Assembly (NCBI GenBank): GCA_035272265.1 | Contig: DATEQV010000141.1 | Span: 1 to 16,863 of the forward strand | Direction: 5' to 3' | Source: Acidisphaera sp035272265 | GTDB taxonomy: Bacteria > Pseudomonadota > Alphaproteobacteria > Acetobacterales > Acetobacteraceae | Length of the DNA stretch: 16,863 nucleotides | Shown: positions 1 to 6,912 of the stretch, in pieces | Position numbering within the stretch: the first letter of the stretch is position 1 | Layout of the letters: each line of letters starts with the position of its first letter | Program-made: the position numbers and the translations under genes | The notes under the pieces: generated by a model | Seen by the model: only the letters and a program-made list of their open reading frames with translations | The model's database searches: none | What the model was told of the DNA's origin: nothing

Positions 1-1092
1 GACGTCCGCGCCGGCAACAGCCCCGGCATAGCAGGCGACGGTGTTGCGCAGGATGTTGAGCGAGCGGTTGCGCGTCGTCATCACCCGTCGGCCGGTCGTG
101 ACCCGCAGGCGCATCTTCTGCGCCTCGGCGCTGCCGCCGCAGGCCGCGACCGCCTGCGCCCACAGCAGGCGCGCGGCGCGGATCTTGGCGATGGCGAGAT
201 AGAAGCGGCAGCCGAGGCCCATGCTGAACGTGAACTGACGAGCCGCCGCCTCAAGCCCGAGCCCCGCATCGGTCAGCACGCGCAGATAGTCGAGCCCGGT
301 CGCCACCGCGAACGCGACGTCGGCGACCGCCGTCGTGCCCGCGTTGTGGTACGGCGTGGTGGACACGTCGACCGCCGTCATGCAGGGCAGGTTCTGCGAC
401 GTCCAGGCGGCCAGATCGGCCATCTGCGCCAGTGCGGTGTCCAGCGACGTCAGCAGGCTGCCGTCGCGCATCAGCGCCTTCAGCGGATCGGCGACGAAGC
501 CGCCGCGCAGCCGGTCGAGCGGGATGCCGGCGCGCCTGGCGTGCGCGACATACAGCGCGGCTGCCGGCAGGAAGGCCGAGCCGGGATCGAGATGAAGTCC
601 GGCGACGGTGAGATCGACGTCGCGTGTCACGCGCGCGATGTCGCCGGCCGTGGCGATGCTGACGCCGTCATGGCCCACCAGATCGGCCGCGCGCGGGTCG
701 TCGGGGTCCAGACCGTGCATCGACGCGCCGTCGAAGCGCAGGTCGATGGAGGTCACGCCGCCGTTGAGCTCTTCGAGGATGTGCGCGTTGGCGACGGCGG
801 GGTCGTAGTGCGCTTCCTCCTGCCGGATGTCCCAGCCGCCGACCCGGTGGCCCAGCGTCTCGGTGCCGCGCACGAAGGGCGAAAACCCCGGCAGTCCCGC
901 CGGATCGCCGGCGGTCGCGAAGATCTCCTCGGTATAAAGCGGCTGGAGTTCGATCCCTTCGTAGAAGTGAGTCGTCATCCGTTTGTCAAACGACGCGCCC
1001 TTCAGCTCGGACTCAACTTTGGCTCGCCACGCACCGTAATTTATCTTGTGAAACTCGGTCCCGAGTTCGAAACGTGGTGGTAGCGTGACCAA
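1..1092 (-). CDS. mutA: Methylmalonyl-CoA mutase small (beta) subunit, N-terminal 364 residues, cut by window edge
   Basis: The minus strand reads open from 1092 to the window edge. The protein matches the small subunit of heterodimeric methylmalonyl-CoA mutase: an N-terminal segment with WRAKVESELKGASFDKR and YEGIELQPLYTE, then the mutase TIM-barrel part with PGFSPFVRG, GWDIRQEE and, near the edge, NILRNTVACYAG. In the two-subunit enzyme the small subunit is structural and the large MutB subunit binds B12 and does catalysis, interconverting succinyl-CoA and methylmalonyl-CoA in the cytoplasm. I chose TTG at 1092 because AGGAG lies 6 nt upstream and the family N-terminus (LPPRFELGTE...) is kept. 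An ATG at 978 would delete about 38 conserved residues. The C-terminal half, and any mutB, lie outside. It is divergent from pckG, with an FNR-type box between them. Family assignment is confident; the paralogous large subunit is less likely because of the short N-terminal part. Confidence 0.88.
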   Translation of the reverse strand, partial: MVTLPPRFELGTEFHKINYGAWRAKVESELKGASFDKRMTTHFYEGIELQPLYTEEIFATAGDPAGLPGFSPFVRGTETLGHRVGGWDIRQEEAHYDPAVANAHILEELNGGVTSIDLRFDGASMHGLDPDDPRAADLVGHDGVSIATAGDIARVTRDVDLTVAGLHLDPGSAFLPAAALYVAHARRAGIPLDRLRGGFVADPLKALMRDGSLLTSLDTALAQMADLAAWTSQNLPCMTAVDVSTTPYHNAGTTAVADVAFAVATGLDYLRVLTDAGLGLEAAARQFTFSMGLGCRFYLAIAKIRAARLLWAQAVAACGGSAEAQKMRLRVTTGRRVMTTRNRSLNILRNTVACYAGAVAGADV

Positions 1093-1098
1093 AGCGAT

Positions 1099-1103
1099 CT
1101 CCT
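1099..1103 (-). promoter_or_regulatory. Ribosome binding site that fixes the TTG start of mutA
   Basis: On the minus strand AGGAG is followed by six bases (atcgct) and then TTG at 1092-1090. No ATG or GTG in this frame lies near it, and the codons after TTG already encode the conserved family N-terminus. This makes TTG the most likely initiator. Confidence 0.75.
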
Positions 1104-1166
1104 GACAGGCCGCACGACCGCTTGCCGTGAAGGTTCGGACGCTCAACCCGTCGGTATTTCAACACA

Positions 1167-1180
1167 TTGATCTGAATCAA
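1167..1180. promoter_or_regulatory. FNR/FixK/Anr-type binding site, exact consensus
   Basis: The sequence TTGATCTGAATCAA is a perfect TTGAT-N4-ATCAA dyad, the consensus for FNR, FixK and Anr regulators of the CRP/FNR family, which act under low oxygen. It lies 75 nt from the mutA start codon and 326 nt from the pckG start. A CATCAT hexamer (four of six matches to TATAAT) at 1202-1207 is placed as expected for a class II activated promoter firing toward pckG, with the box centred about 41.5 nt before a start near 1214-1215. An effect on mutA is also possible, but I see no good -10 on that side. Confidence 0.8.
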
Positions 1181-1201
1181 GGGGGTCTAGCGCGTTCGGT
1201 G

Positions 1202-1207
1202 CATCAT
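1202..1207 (+). promoter_or_regulatory. Candidate -10 of an FNR-dependent class II promoter for pckG-frdABCD
   Basis: CATCAT matches TATAAT at positions 2, 3, 5 and 6. Its spacing from the FNR-type box fits class II activation, where the activator replaces the -35 contact. The hexamer alone would be weak evidence; spacing is what supports it. Confidence 0.35.
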
Positions 1208-1491
1208 TCTCATCGTCGGAACCGCGCGTCACGACGCCAGCTCGACAGTGGCAACTGCGTGCGACGTGCGGGGATGTCCAATGATTGAAGCACGCGCCGG
1301 AGCGGCCATTCTGGTACGGGAATGGGTGTCTGGCGCCCATGAGGGAGGGGCCTCGGAGCGACGTTGTCGGCAACGGCGGCCCGTACCTCATGGCAAGTTC
1401 GTCGGCCGATCATCGGCGCGGATGACGTTCGGCGGTCGTCGTCTGTCGTTGATCGCGTCGAATGGGTGACAATCATCGACGCGTGCCTGCA

Positions 1492-1499
1492 AAGGGGAG
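1492..1499 (+). promoter_or_regulatory. Strong Shine-Dalgarno deciding the GTG start of pckG
   Basis: AAGGGGAG ends 7 nt before GTG at 1507. The ATG at 1462 upstream and the ATG at 1609 downstream, both in frame, have no comparable site. This supports a start that includes the duplicated N-terminal segment. Confidence 0.6.
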
Positions 1500-1506
1500 A
1501 TTGGCA

Positions 1507-1692
1507 GTGGATCAGGATGTGGCCGTACCGGTTGGCACTGCGGCAGGCGGCACTGCGGCAGGCGGCGCAGCCAGTCAGCGACTGGTGACCTGGGTCAGCG
1601 AGATACCAATGGATCAGGACATTACCGCGCGGCTCGGCACCATTCCAGCTTGCCTAACCAACCAGCGCCTGTTGACCTGGGTCGGCCAGATG
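1507..1692 (+). repeat. Diverged tandem duplication inside the pckG 5' end
   Basis: Copy 1 begins GTGGATCAGGA at 1507 and copy 2 begins ATGGATCAGGA at 1609. The copies end in CAGCGACTGGTGACCTGGGT and CAGCGCCTGTTGACCTGGGT. At protein level, VDQDVAV...SQRLVTWVSEIP corresponds to MDQDITA...NQRLLTWVGQMA. Copy 1 is about six codons longer, mostly because of the 15-bp repeat at 1534-1563. Confidence 0.8.
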
Positions 1693-3471
1693 GCGGCTCT
1701 GTGCAGGCCCGCGCAGGTCTATTGGGCCGACGGTTCGGCGGAGGAGTACGAGCGGATCTGTGCCGAGATGGTCGCGGCCGGCACGCTCATCCGCCTCAAT
1801 CCCGACAAGCGCCCCAACTCGTATCTGGCGCGCTCGCATCCGTCCGATGTCGCGCGGGTCGAGGAGCGGACCTTCATCTGCTCGCTCAGCGAGGACGATG
1901 CGGGTCCCACCAACAACTGGGCGCCCCCGGCCGAGATGCGCGCGACGCTGCTGAGCCTGTTCGACGGCTGCATGCGCGGGCGCACGCTGTACGTCATCCC
2001 GTTCAGCATGGGGCCGCTTGGCTCGCCGATCGCAAAGATCGGTGTGCAGATCACCGACAGCCCCTACGTCGTCGCCAACACGCGCATCATGACGCGCATG
2101 GGCACCCGCGTGCTCGAGGTGCTCGGCGACGGTCCGTTCATCCCGTGCATGCATTCGGTGGGCGCGCCGCTAGCCCCGGGCCAGGCGGACGTGGCGTGGC
2201 CCTGCGAGGCCGAGATCGGGCGCAAATACATCGCCCACTTCCCGGAGACGTATGAGATCTGGTCGTACGGCTCGGGCTACGGCGGCAACGCGCTGCTGGG
2301 CAAGAAGTGCCTCGCCTTGCGCATCGCCTCGGTGATGGCGCGCCACGAAGGCTGGCTCGCCGAGCACATGCTGATCATGGGCATCCACTCGCCCGACGGC
2401 GAGAAGACCTATCTAGGCGCAGCATTCCCCAGCGCGTGCGGCAAGACCAACCTTGCCATGCTGGTGCCTCCGCCGGAACTCATCGGCTGGAAGGTGACCA
2501 CGGTCGGCGACGACATCGCATGGATCAAGAAGGACGAGCACGGGATCTTGCGGGCGATCAATCCCGAGGCGGGATTCTTCGGCGTCGCACCCGGCACCAA
2601 TGTGCAGTCCAACCCGAACGCGATGGCGAGCTGTGCCAGCAACGCGATCTTCACCAACACCGCGCTGACCGACGACGGCGACGTGTGGTGGGAGGGCATG
2701 ACGGACACCCCGCCCGCCCACCTGATCGACTGGACCGGCAAGGACTGGACGCCCGGTTGCGGGCGGCCCGCGGCGCACCCGAACTCGCGCTTCACGGCAC
2801 CCGCGGGGCAGTGCCCCTCGATCGATCCCGATTGGGAGAATCCTGCCGGCGTGCCGATCAGCGCGTTCGTCTTCGGCGGCCGGATGAGCAAGAACATGCC
2901 GCTCGTGTTCCAGGCATTCAACTGGGCGCACGGCGTTTACCTCGCCGCGACGATGGGCTCCGAGGCGACGGCGGCGGCGATCGGCGTGACCGCGACGCGG
3001 CGCGATCCGATGGCGATGCTGCCGTTCTGCGGCTACAACATGGCCGACTACTTCAGCCACTGGCTGGACGTGGGGCGGCACGTCCCCAACCCGCCGCGCA
3101 TCTTCCGCGTCAACTGGTTCCGCCGCGACGAGAACGGCAAGTTCCTCTGGCCCGGCTTCGGCCAGAACATGCGCGTGCTGAAGTGGATCGTCGATCGCGT
3201 GCACGGCCGCGGCTACGCGGTGGAAAGCCCGATCGGCTGGATGCCGCGGCGCGAGGACCTGGACTGGCGCGGCCTGGAGTACGACCACGACACGTTCTAC
3301 GAGTTGATGGCAGTCGCGCGCGATGCCGGCACCGCCGAGGCGCACGGGCACGAGGAGCTGTTCGACCGCTTCTTCGACCGGCTGCCGAAGGAGTTCATCT
3401 TCGAACGCGAGCTGCTACGCTCGCGGCTGTGGCGTTCGCCGGCACGCTGGGAGCTGGCGCACGAGTCCTGA
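1507..3471 (+). CDS. pckG: Phosphoenolpyruvate carboxykinase (GTP)
   Basis: This is the cytosolic GTP-type enzyme interconverting oxaloacetate + GTP and PEP + CO2 + GDP. Seen in the sequence: the kinase-1a P-loop FPSACGKTN (about residues 307-315), the GDDIAW metal/nucleotide motif (about 334), NPEAGFFGVAPGT, and FVFGGRMSKNMPLV. The GTP-family fold is clear; the ATP-type PckA is excluded by these motifs. From GTG 1507 (good Shine-Dalgarno) it has 654 residues, some 30-40 more than usual. The excess is an N-terminal duplication: residues 1-34 repeat what follows the ATG at 1609, which is the alternative start (620 aa). frdA begins 58 nt downstream on the same strand, so co-transcription is likely. 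Next to fumarate reductase and an FNR-type box, the enzyme may run in the carboxylating direction, but gluconeogenic use cannot be excluded. Confidence 0.95.
   Translation: MDQDVAVPVGTAAGGTAAGGAASQRLVTWVSEIPMDQDITARLGTIPACLTNQRLLTWVGQMAALCRPAQVYWADGSAEEYERICAEMVAAGTLIRLNPDKRPNSYLARSHPSDVARVEERTFICSLSEDDAGPTNNWAPPAEMRATLLSLFDGCMRGRTLYVIPFSMGPLGSPIAKIGVQITDSPYVVANTRIMTRMGTRVLEVLGDGPFIPCMHSVGAPLAPGQADVAWPCEAEIGRKYIAHFPETYEIWSYGSGYGGNALLGKKCLALRIASVMARHEGWLAEHMLIMGIHSPDGEKTYLGAAFPSACGKTNLAMLVPPPELIGWKVTTVGDDIAWIKKDEHGILRAINPEAGFFGVAPGTNVQSNPNAMASCASNAIFTNTALTDDGDVWWEGMTDTPPAHLIDWTGKDWTPGCGRPAAHPNSRFTAPAGQCPSIDPDWENPAGVPISAFVFGGRMSKNMPLVFQAFNWAHGVYLAATMGSEATAAAIGVTATRRDPMAMLPFCGYNMADYFSHWLDVGRHVPNPPRIFRVNWFRRDENGKFLWPGFGQNMRVLKWIVDRVHGRGYAVESPIGWMPRREDLDWRGLEYDHDTFYELMAVARDAGTAEAHGHEELFDRFFDRLPKEFIFERELLRSRLWRSPARWELAHES
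1534..1563 (+). repeat. Perfect 15-bp tandem repeat, two copies
   Basis: GGCACTGCGGCAGGC occurs twice back to back (1534-1548 and 1549-1563), encoding GTAAG-GTAAG in the linker of the extra N-terminal segment of PckG. It is in frame and accounts for five of the six extra codons of copy 1. Confidence 0.9.
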
Positions 3472-3479
3472 CCGCTGGG

Positions 3480-3495
3480 GCCGGCGCGGGCCGGC
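3480..3495 (+). other. Intercistronic GC hairpin between pckG and frdA
   Basis: GCCGGC, loop GCGG, GCCGGC forms a six-pair stem in the 58-nt gap. No T-run follows, so it does not look like an intrinsic terminator. It could affect mRNA processing or the relative expression of frdA. Confidence 0.35.
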
Positions 3496-3529
3496 ACCAG
3501 CGCAACATATCGGATAGCCGGGAGCGGGC

Positions 3530-5305
3530 ATGGAAACCGTCAACAGCGACATCGTCATCATCGGCGGCGGCGGCACCGGCTTGCGCGCGGCGATCGCGAT
3601 CGCCGAGGCCGATCCCAAGCTGTCGGTGTCGCTCATCTCGAAGGTCGTGCCGATGCGCAGCCACACGGTCGCCGCCGAAGGCGGCTCGGCCGGGGTGATC
3701 CGCCCGGACGACAGCCTCGACAAGCATTTCGACGACACGGTTTCCGGCGGCGACTGGCTGTGCGACCAGGACGCCGTGCAGTATTTCGTCGAGCACTGCA
3801 CGCCGGAGATGGTGCAGCTCGAGCACTGGGGCTGTCCGTGGAGCCGCCACGACGACGGCACCATCAATGTCCGCTTCTTCGGCGGAATGACGGTGCAGCG
3901 CACGTGGTTCGCCGGCGACAAGTCCGGCTTCCACATCCTGCACACGCTGTTCCAGACCTCGTTCAAGTATCCGTCGATCACCCGCTATGACGAGTTCTTC
4001 GCGGCCGACCTGGTCGTCGAGGACGGGCGGATACGCGGCGTGGTGGCGATCGAGGTCGCCACCGGCAAGCCGTTCCTGTTCGTCTGCAAGGCCCTGGTGA
4101 TGGCGACCGGCGGCGCGGGCCGCGTCTACTTGCAGAACACCAACGCCGGCATCGTCACCGGCGACGGCATGGGCCTGGCCTATCGCCACGGCGCCAAGCT
4201 GCGCGACATGGAATTCGTGCAGTACCACCCGACGTGCCTGGCCGGAACGGGGATCCTGATCACCGAGGGCTGCCGCGGCGAAGGCGCGATCCTGACCAAC
4301 AAGAACGGCTACCGCTATCTGCAGGACTACGGGCTCGGGCCGCTCGATCCGTGGCCGCGTCCGAAGGCGATGGAGCTCGGCCCGCGCGACCGGCTGTCGC
4401 AGGCGTTCTGGCACGAGGAGCAGAAGGGCACCACGATCGACACGCCGCAGGCCTCGGTCGTGAACCTCGACCTGCGGCACCTGGGCGAGAAGAAGATCCT
4501 CGAGCGCCTGCCGCAGATCACCGAGTGCGCGCGGATCTTCGCCGGTGTGGATCCGGTGACGCAGCCGATCCCGGTGCGGCCGGCGGTGCACTACACGATG
4601 GGCGGCATCGCGTCCGACCTGACGACCGCGACCACGCTCGGCGGCCTGTATGTCGCCGGCGAATGCTCCAGCGTCGGCATCCACGGCGCCAACCGTCTCG
4701 GCTCGAACTCGCTGGCGGAAATCACCGTGTTCGGGCGGGTCGCCGGCGAGGCGGCGGCGGCCTATGCCCGCGCCGCGCCGGCCGCGAGCGAGGCGAGCGT
4801 GCGGACCCGGACCCAGGCCGAGGCGTCGGTGGCGCACATGACGGCGCTGCTGCACAGCGAGACCGGCGAGCGCGTCGCCACGCTGCGCGACGAGCTGGGC
4901 GCCTGCATGGAAGCGCATGTCGGCATCTACCGCGAAGACGCCGGGCTGCATAAGGCCTGCGACAAGATCGCCGAGCTGCGCGACCGCTACCGCCGCGGCG
5001 TTCGGCTCGACGATCACGCAAGGTGCTTCAACACCGAATGGCTGTCGACGATCGAACTCGGGTTCATGCTCGAGGTCGCCGAGGCGATGGCCTACTCCGC
5101 TTACAACCGCAAGGAATCGCGCGGCGCCCATGTGCGGCTTGACGAGTACAAGGAGCGCGACGACGTGAACTTCCTGATGCACACGCTCGCGACCTACAAC
5201 GGCGACGGGCCGCCCACGATCACCTACCAGCCGGTGGTGATCACGAAGTCGAAACCGCGAATCCGCAGCTATGGCGGTGCCGGCAAGCAGGCCGTGCTGA
5301 CCTGA
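3530..5305 (+). CDS. frdA: Fumarate reductase flavoprotein subunit
   Basis: This is the catalytic subunit of quinol:fumarate reductase, reducing fumarate to succinate on the cytoplasmic face of the membrane. The 591 residues align along their length with E. coli-type FrdA. The dinucleotide fold GGGGTG is at 12-17. His45 in RSHTVAAEGG is the expected covalent FAD site. Also seen are GGDWLCDQD, EFVQYHP, the catalytic Arg286 in ELGPRDR, His354 in HYTMGG, and GANRLGSNSLAE. ATG 3530 follows GGGAG with 5 nt spacing. frdB starts 17 nt after the stop. Complex II flavoproteins of succinate dehydrogenase share these motifs, but overall wording (for example NKNGYRYLQDYG) and the FrdC/FrdD-type anchors downstream favour fumarate reductase. 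Reversibility means it could also oxidise succinate. Confidence 0.95.
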   Translation: METVNSDIVIIGGGGTGLRAAIAIAEADPKLSVSLISKVVPMRSHTVAAEGGSAGVIRPDDSLDKHFDDTVSGGDWLCDQDAVQYFVEHCTPEMVQLEHWGCPWSRHDDGTINVRFFGGMTVQRTWFAGDKSGFHILHTLFQTSFKYPSITRYDEFFAADLVVEDGRIRGVVAIEVATGKPFLFVCKALVMATGGAGRVYLQNTNAGIVTGDGMGLAYRHGAKLRDMEFVQYHPTCLAGTGILITEGCRGEGAILTNKNGYRYLQDYGLGPLDPWPRPKAMELGPRDRLSQAFWHEEQKGTTIDTPQASVVNLDLRHLGEKKILERLPQITECARIFAGVDPVTQPIPVRPAVHYTMGGIASDLTTATTLGGLYVAGECSSVGIHGANRLGSNSLAEITVFGRVAGEAAAAYARAAPAASEASVRTRTQAEASVAHMTALLHSETGERVATLRDELGACMEAHVGIYREDAGLHKACDKIAELRDRYRRGVRLDDHARCFNTEWLSTIELGFMLEVAEAMAYSAYNRKESRGAHVRLDEYKERDDVNFLMHTLATYNGDGPPTITYQPVVITKSKPRIRSYGGAGKQAVLT

Positions 5306-5322
5306 AACGGGAACCGAGCGAC

Positions 5323-6090
5323 ATGCCCCTGGACACGACCACGCGCACCATCGAGATCGAGTGCCAGCGTTATGACCCGGACACCGATGCGGCGCCGCGG
5401 ATGCAGAGCTACAAGGTGCCGTTCAGCAACGACATGTCGGTGCTGCAGGGCCTGCGGCACATCAAGGACCACATCGACGGCAGCCTGACCTTCCGCTGGT
5501 CGTGCCGCATGGCGATCTGCGGCAGTTGCGGGATGATGATCAACGGCATCCCGCAACTGTCCTGCCACACGTTCCTGCGCGACTACTACCCGAACAAGCT
5601 GCGGATCGCGCCGCTCGAGCATTTCCCGATCGTGCGCGACATGGTCATCGACCAGAACGACTTCCTCGACAAGCTCGAGTCCATCAAGCCCTACATCATC
5701 CCGAAAGAGGACAAGCCGGTCAGCGACGGCGCCTATCGGCAGACCCCGGCGCAGATGGAGCAGTACGTTCAGTACTCCGAATGCATCAACTGCCTGCTCT
5801 GCTACGCCGCCTGCCCGCAATACGGGATCACGCCGCAGTTCACCGGCCCGGCGGCGCTGGCGCTGCTGCATCGCTACAACGCGGACTCGCGCGACGAGGG
5901 CTGGGCGGCCCGCCGCGACCTCGTCAACTCCGAGAACGGCGTCTGGCACTGCACGCTGGTCGGCTATTGCTCCGAGGTCTGCCCGAAGAGCGTCGACCCG
6001 GCGCACGCGATCAACCAGAACAAGGTCAACAGCGTGATGGACTATTTCGGCATCATGAAGCTGCTGATGCCAAGGAGTGGCGCGAAATGA
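5323..6090 (+). CDS. frdB: Fumarate reductase iron-sulfur subunit
   Basis: This subunit carries electrons from the membrane quinol site to FrdA. All cluster ligands are visible in the 255-residue protein. Cys61, 66, 69 and 81 (SCRMAICGSCG...SC) hold the [2Fe-2S] cluster. CINCLLCYAACP supplies Cys154, 157, 160 and 164, and CTLVGYCSEVCP supplies Cys210, 216 and 220; together they hold the [4Fe-4S] and [3Fe-4S] clusters. The phrase TGPAALALLHRYNADSRDEG closely follows E. coli FrdB. Its TGA overlaps the frdC ATG (ATGA), suggesting translational coupling so that subunits are made in step. Confidence 0.95.
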   Translation: MPLDTTTRTIEIECQRYDPDTDAAPRMQSYKVPFSNDMSVLQGLRHIKDHIDGSLTFRWSCRMAICGSCGMMINGIPQLSCHTFLRDYYPNKLRIAPLEHFPIVRDMVIDQNDFLDKLESIKPYIIPKEDKPVSDGAYRQTPAQMEQYVQYSECINCLLCYAACPQYGITPQFTGPAALALLHRYNADSRDEGWAARRDLVNSENGVWHCTLVGYCSEVCPKSVDPAHAINQNKVNSVMDYFGIMKLLMPRSGAK

Positions 6091-6485
6091 GCCGCTACAA
6101 GCCCCAGCTGAAGACCTACGCCTGGCACCAGCCGGCAGACTGGTGGATCCACAATCCGTTCCTGCTCCGATACCAGATCCGCGAGTGGTCGTCGCTGCTG
6201 ATCGTCCTGTACGCGCTGGTGCTGCTGTGGGGGCTCTACGACCTCAACCAGGGCGAAGCATCGTGGAACGGCTGGCTCGCCGCTATGCGGTCGCCGTTCT
6301 TCATCCTGTTCCACGTGGTCACGTTCTTCGTCGTCGCCTACCACAGCTACACGTGGTTCAAGGTGATGCCGAAGACGATGGCGCCGCTGCCGATCGGGCC
6401 GAAGGCGATCACGTTGGGCGGGTGGGCCGCGGTCGCCGTCATCTCGGTGCTGGTTCTCGTCATCACGTATGGGCTGGTGCGATGA
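6087..6485 (+). CDS. frdC: Fumarate reductase membrane anchor subunit C
   Basis: This 132-residue protein has three predicted membrane spans (about 35-53, 70-88 and 107-130) and is one of two hydrophobic anchors that bind quinol. It resembles E. coli FrdC in length and in landmarks: Arg28...Arg32-Glu33, matching the LREG segment whose Glu29 acts in menaquinol oxidation in E. coli, and HSYTWF at 86-91 matching HTKTWF. AAGGAG at 6072-6077 lies 9 nt before the ATG. It overlaps frdB and frdD by 4 nt each. Retention of the Glu suggests use of a low-potential quinol, menaquinol or possibly rhodoquinol, by analogy only. Confidence 0.92.
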   Translation: MSRYKPQLKTYAWHQPADWWIHNPFLLRYQIREWSSLLIVLYALVLLWGLYDLNQGEASWNGWLAAMRSPFFILFHVVTFFVVAYHSYTWFKVMPKTMAPLPIGPKAITLGGWAAVAVISVLVLVITYGLVR

Positions 6486-6826
6486 AGCGAAGCAACGATC
6501 CCATCATGTGGGCGCCGTTCGGCGCCGGCGGCATGCTGGCCGCGCTGTTCGGCCCGGTGCTGGTGTTCATCACCGGCATCGCGGTGCCACTCGGCCTGCT
6601 GCTGCCGGCCGACACGATGAGCTACGGCAACATGCTGGCCTTCACGCATAACGTGATCGGCAAGCTGGTGATCCTGGCGGTGATCGCGCTGTTCACGCTG
6701 CACGGCACGCTGCGGCTGTTCCACAGCTTCCACGATGTCGGCGTGCATCTCGGCGAAGGCGGCAAGTTCGCCTTCTTCGGCTTCGGCCTCCTGGTCACGC
6801 TGGCCGCTATCGTGCTGCTTCTTTAG
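6482..6826 (+). CDS. frdD: Fumarate reductase membrane anchor subunit D
   Basis: This is the second hydrophobic anchor, 114 residues with three predicted spans (about 16-41, 55-78 and 95-114). Landmarks shared with E. coli FrdD are KRSNDPIMWAPFGAGGM, the PLGLLLPADTMSYGNMLAF stretch, and HSFHDVGVHL at 81-90. Together with FrdC it makes the E. coli-like, heme-free style of fumarate reductase, rather than the single diheme FrdC of Wolinella type. It begins within the last codons of frdC (ATGA) and ends the operon. The gene downstream (mlaC) converges. Confidence 0.92.
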   Translation: MKRSNDPIMWAPFGAGGMLAALFGPVLVFITGIAVPLGLLLPADTMSYGNMLAFTHNVIGKLVILAVIALFTLHGTLRLFHSFHDVGVHLGEGGKFAFFGFGLLVTLAAIVLLL

Positions 6827-6886
6827 TCAGGCTTTGGCCCGGCCTCAGGTCGGCCTCGGACCGGCCGGACCGTCGAGCCGCCCGAG

Positions 6887-6899
6887 GTCGGAAACCGAC
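6887..6899. other. Small hairpin downstream of frdD
   Basis: GTCGG, loop AAA, CCGAC lies in a GC-rich stretch with repeated GGTCGG and CGGCC words, 60 nt after the frdD stop. It lacks a T-run and is at best a partial termination signal. Confidence 0.25.
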
Positions 6900-6912
6900 G
6901 TGCGGGTAGCCG

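Larger units (their letters stand above)
1093..1506. other. Divergent mutA/pckG control region and long pckG leader
   Basis: This 414-nt stretch holds no convincing gene. Short open frames on both strands match no family I recognise and lack good ribosome binding sites. Visible elements are the FNR-type box at 1167-1180, a possible -10 (CATCAT, 1202-1207) toward pckG, a small palindrome GCCGAT-C-ATCGGC at 1405-1417, and the pckG Shine-Dalgarno at 1494-1499. If transcription starts near 1214 the pckG mRNA would have a leader of about 290 nt. I could not recognise a known riboswitch in it. Confidence 0.6.

Noticed and set aside
346..1083. A 245-codon plus-strand open frame opposite mutA
   Set aside because: The minus strand encodes a clear methylmalonyl-CoA mutase subunit here; the plus frame has no family features.
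1248..1469. Possible small protein in the pckG leader
   Set aside because: No ribosome binding site of note, no recognisable domain, and overlapping open frames exist on both strands.
3395..5182. A 595-codon open frame on the minus strand opposite frdA
   Set aside because: It is antisense to a certain gene, its composition is Arg/Ala/His-rich shadow sequence, and it shows no family motif. GC-rich codon bias keeps such frames open.
3530..6826. Reading the four-gene run as succinate dehydrogenase (sdhABCD)
   Set aside because: FrdA/FrdB wording, gene order A-B-C-D and the FrdC/FrdD-type anchors match fumarate reductase. The sdh order is normally C-D-A-B.
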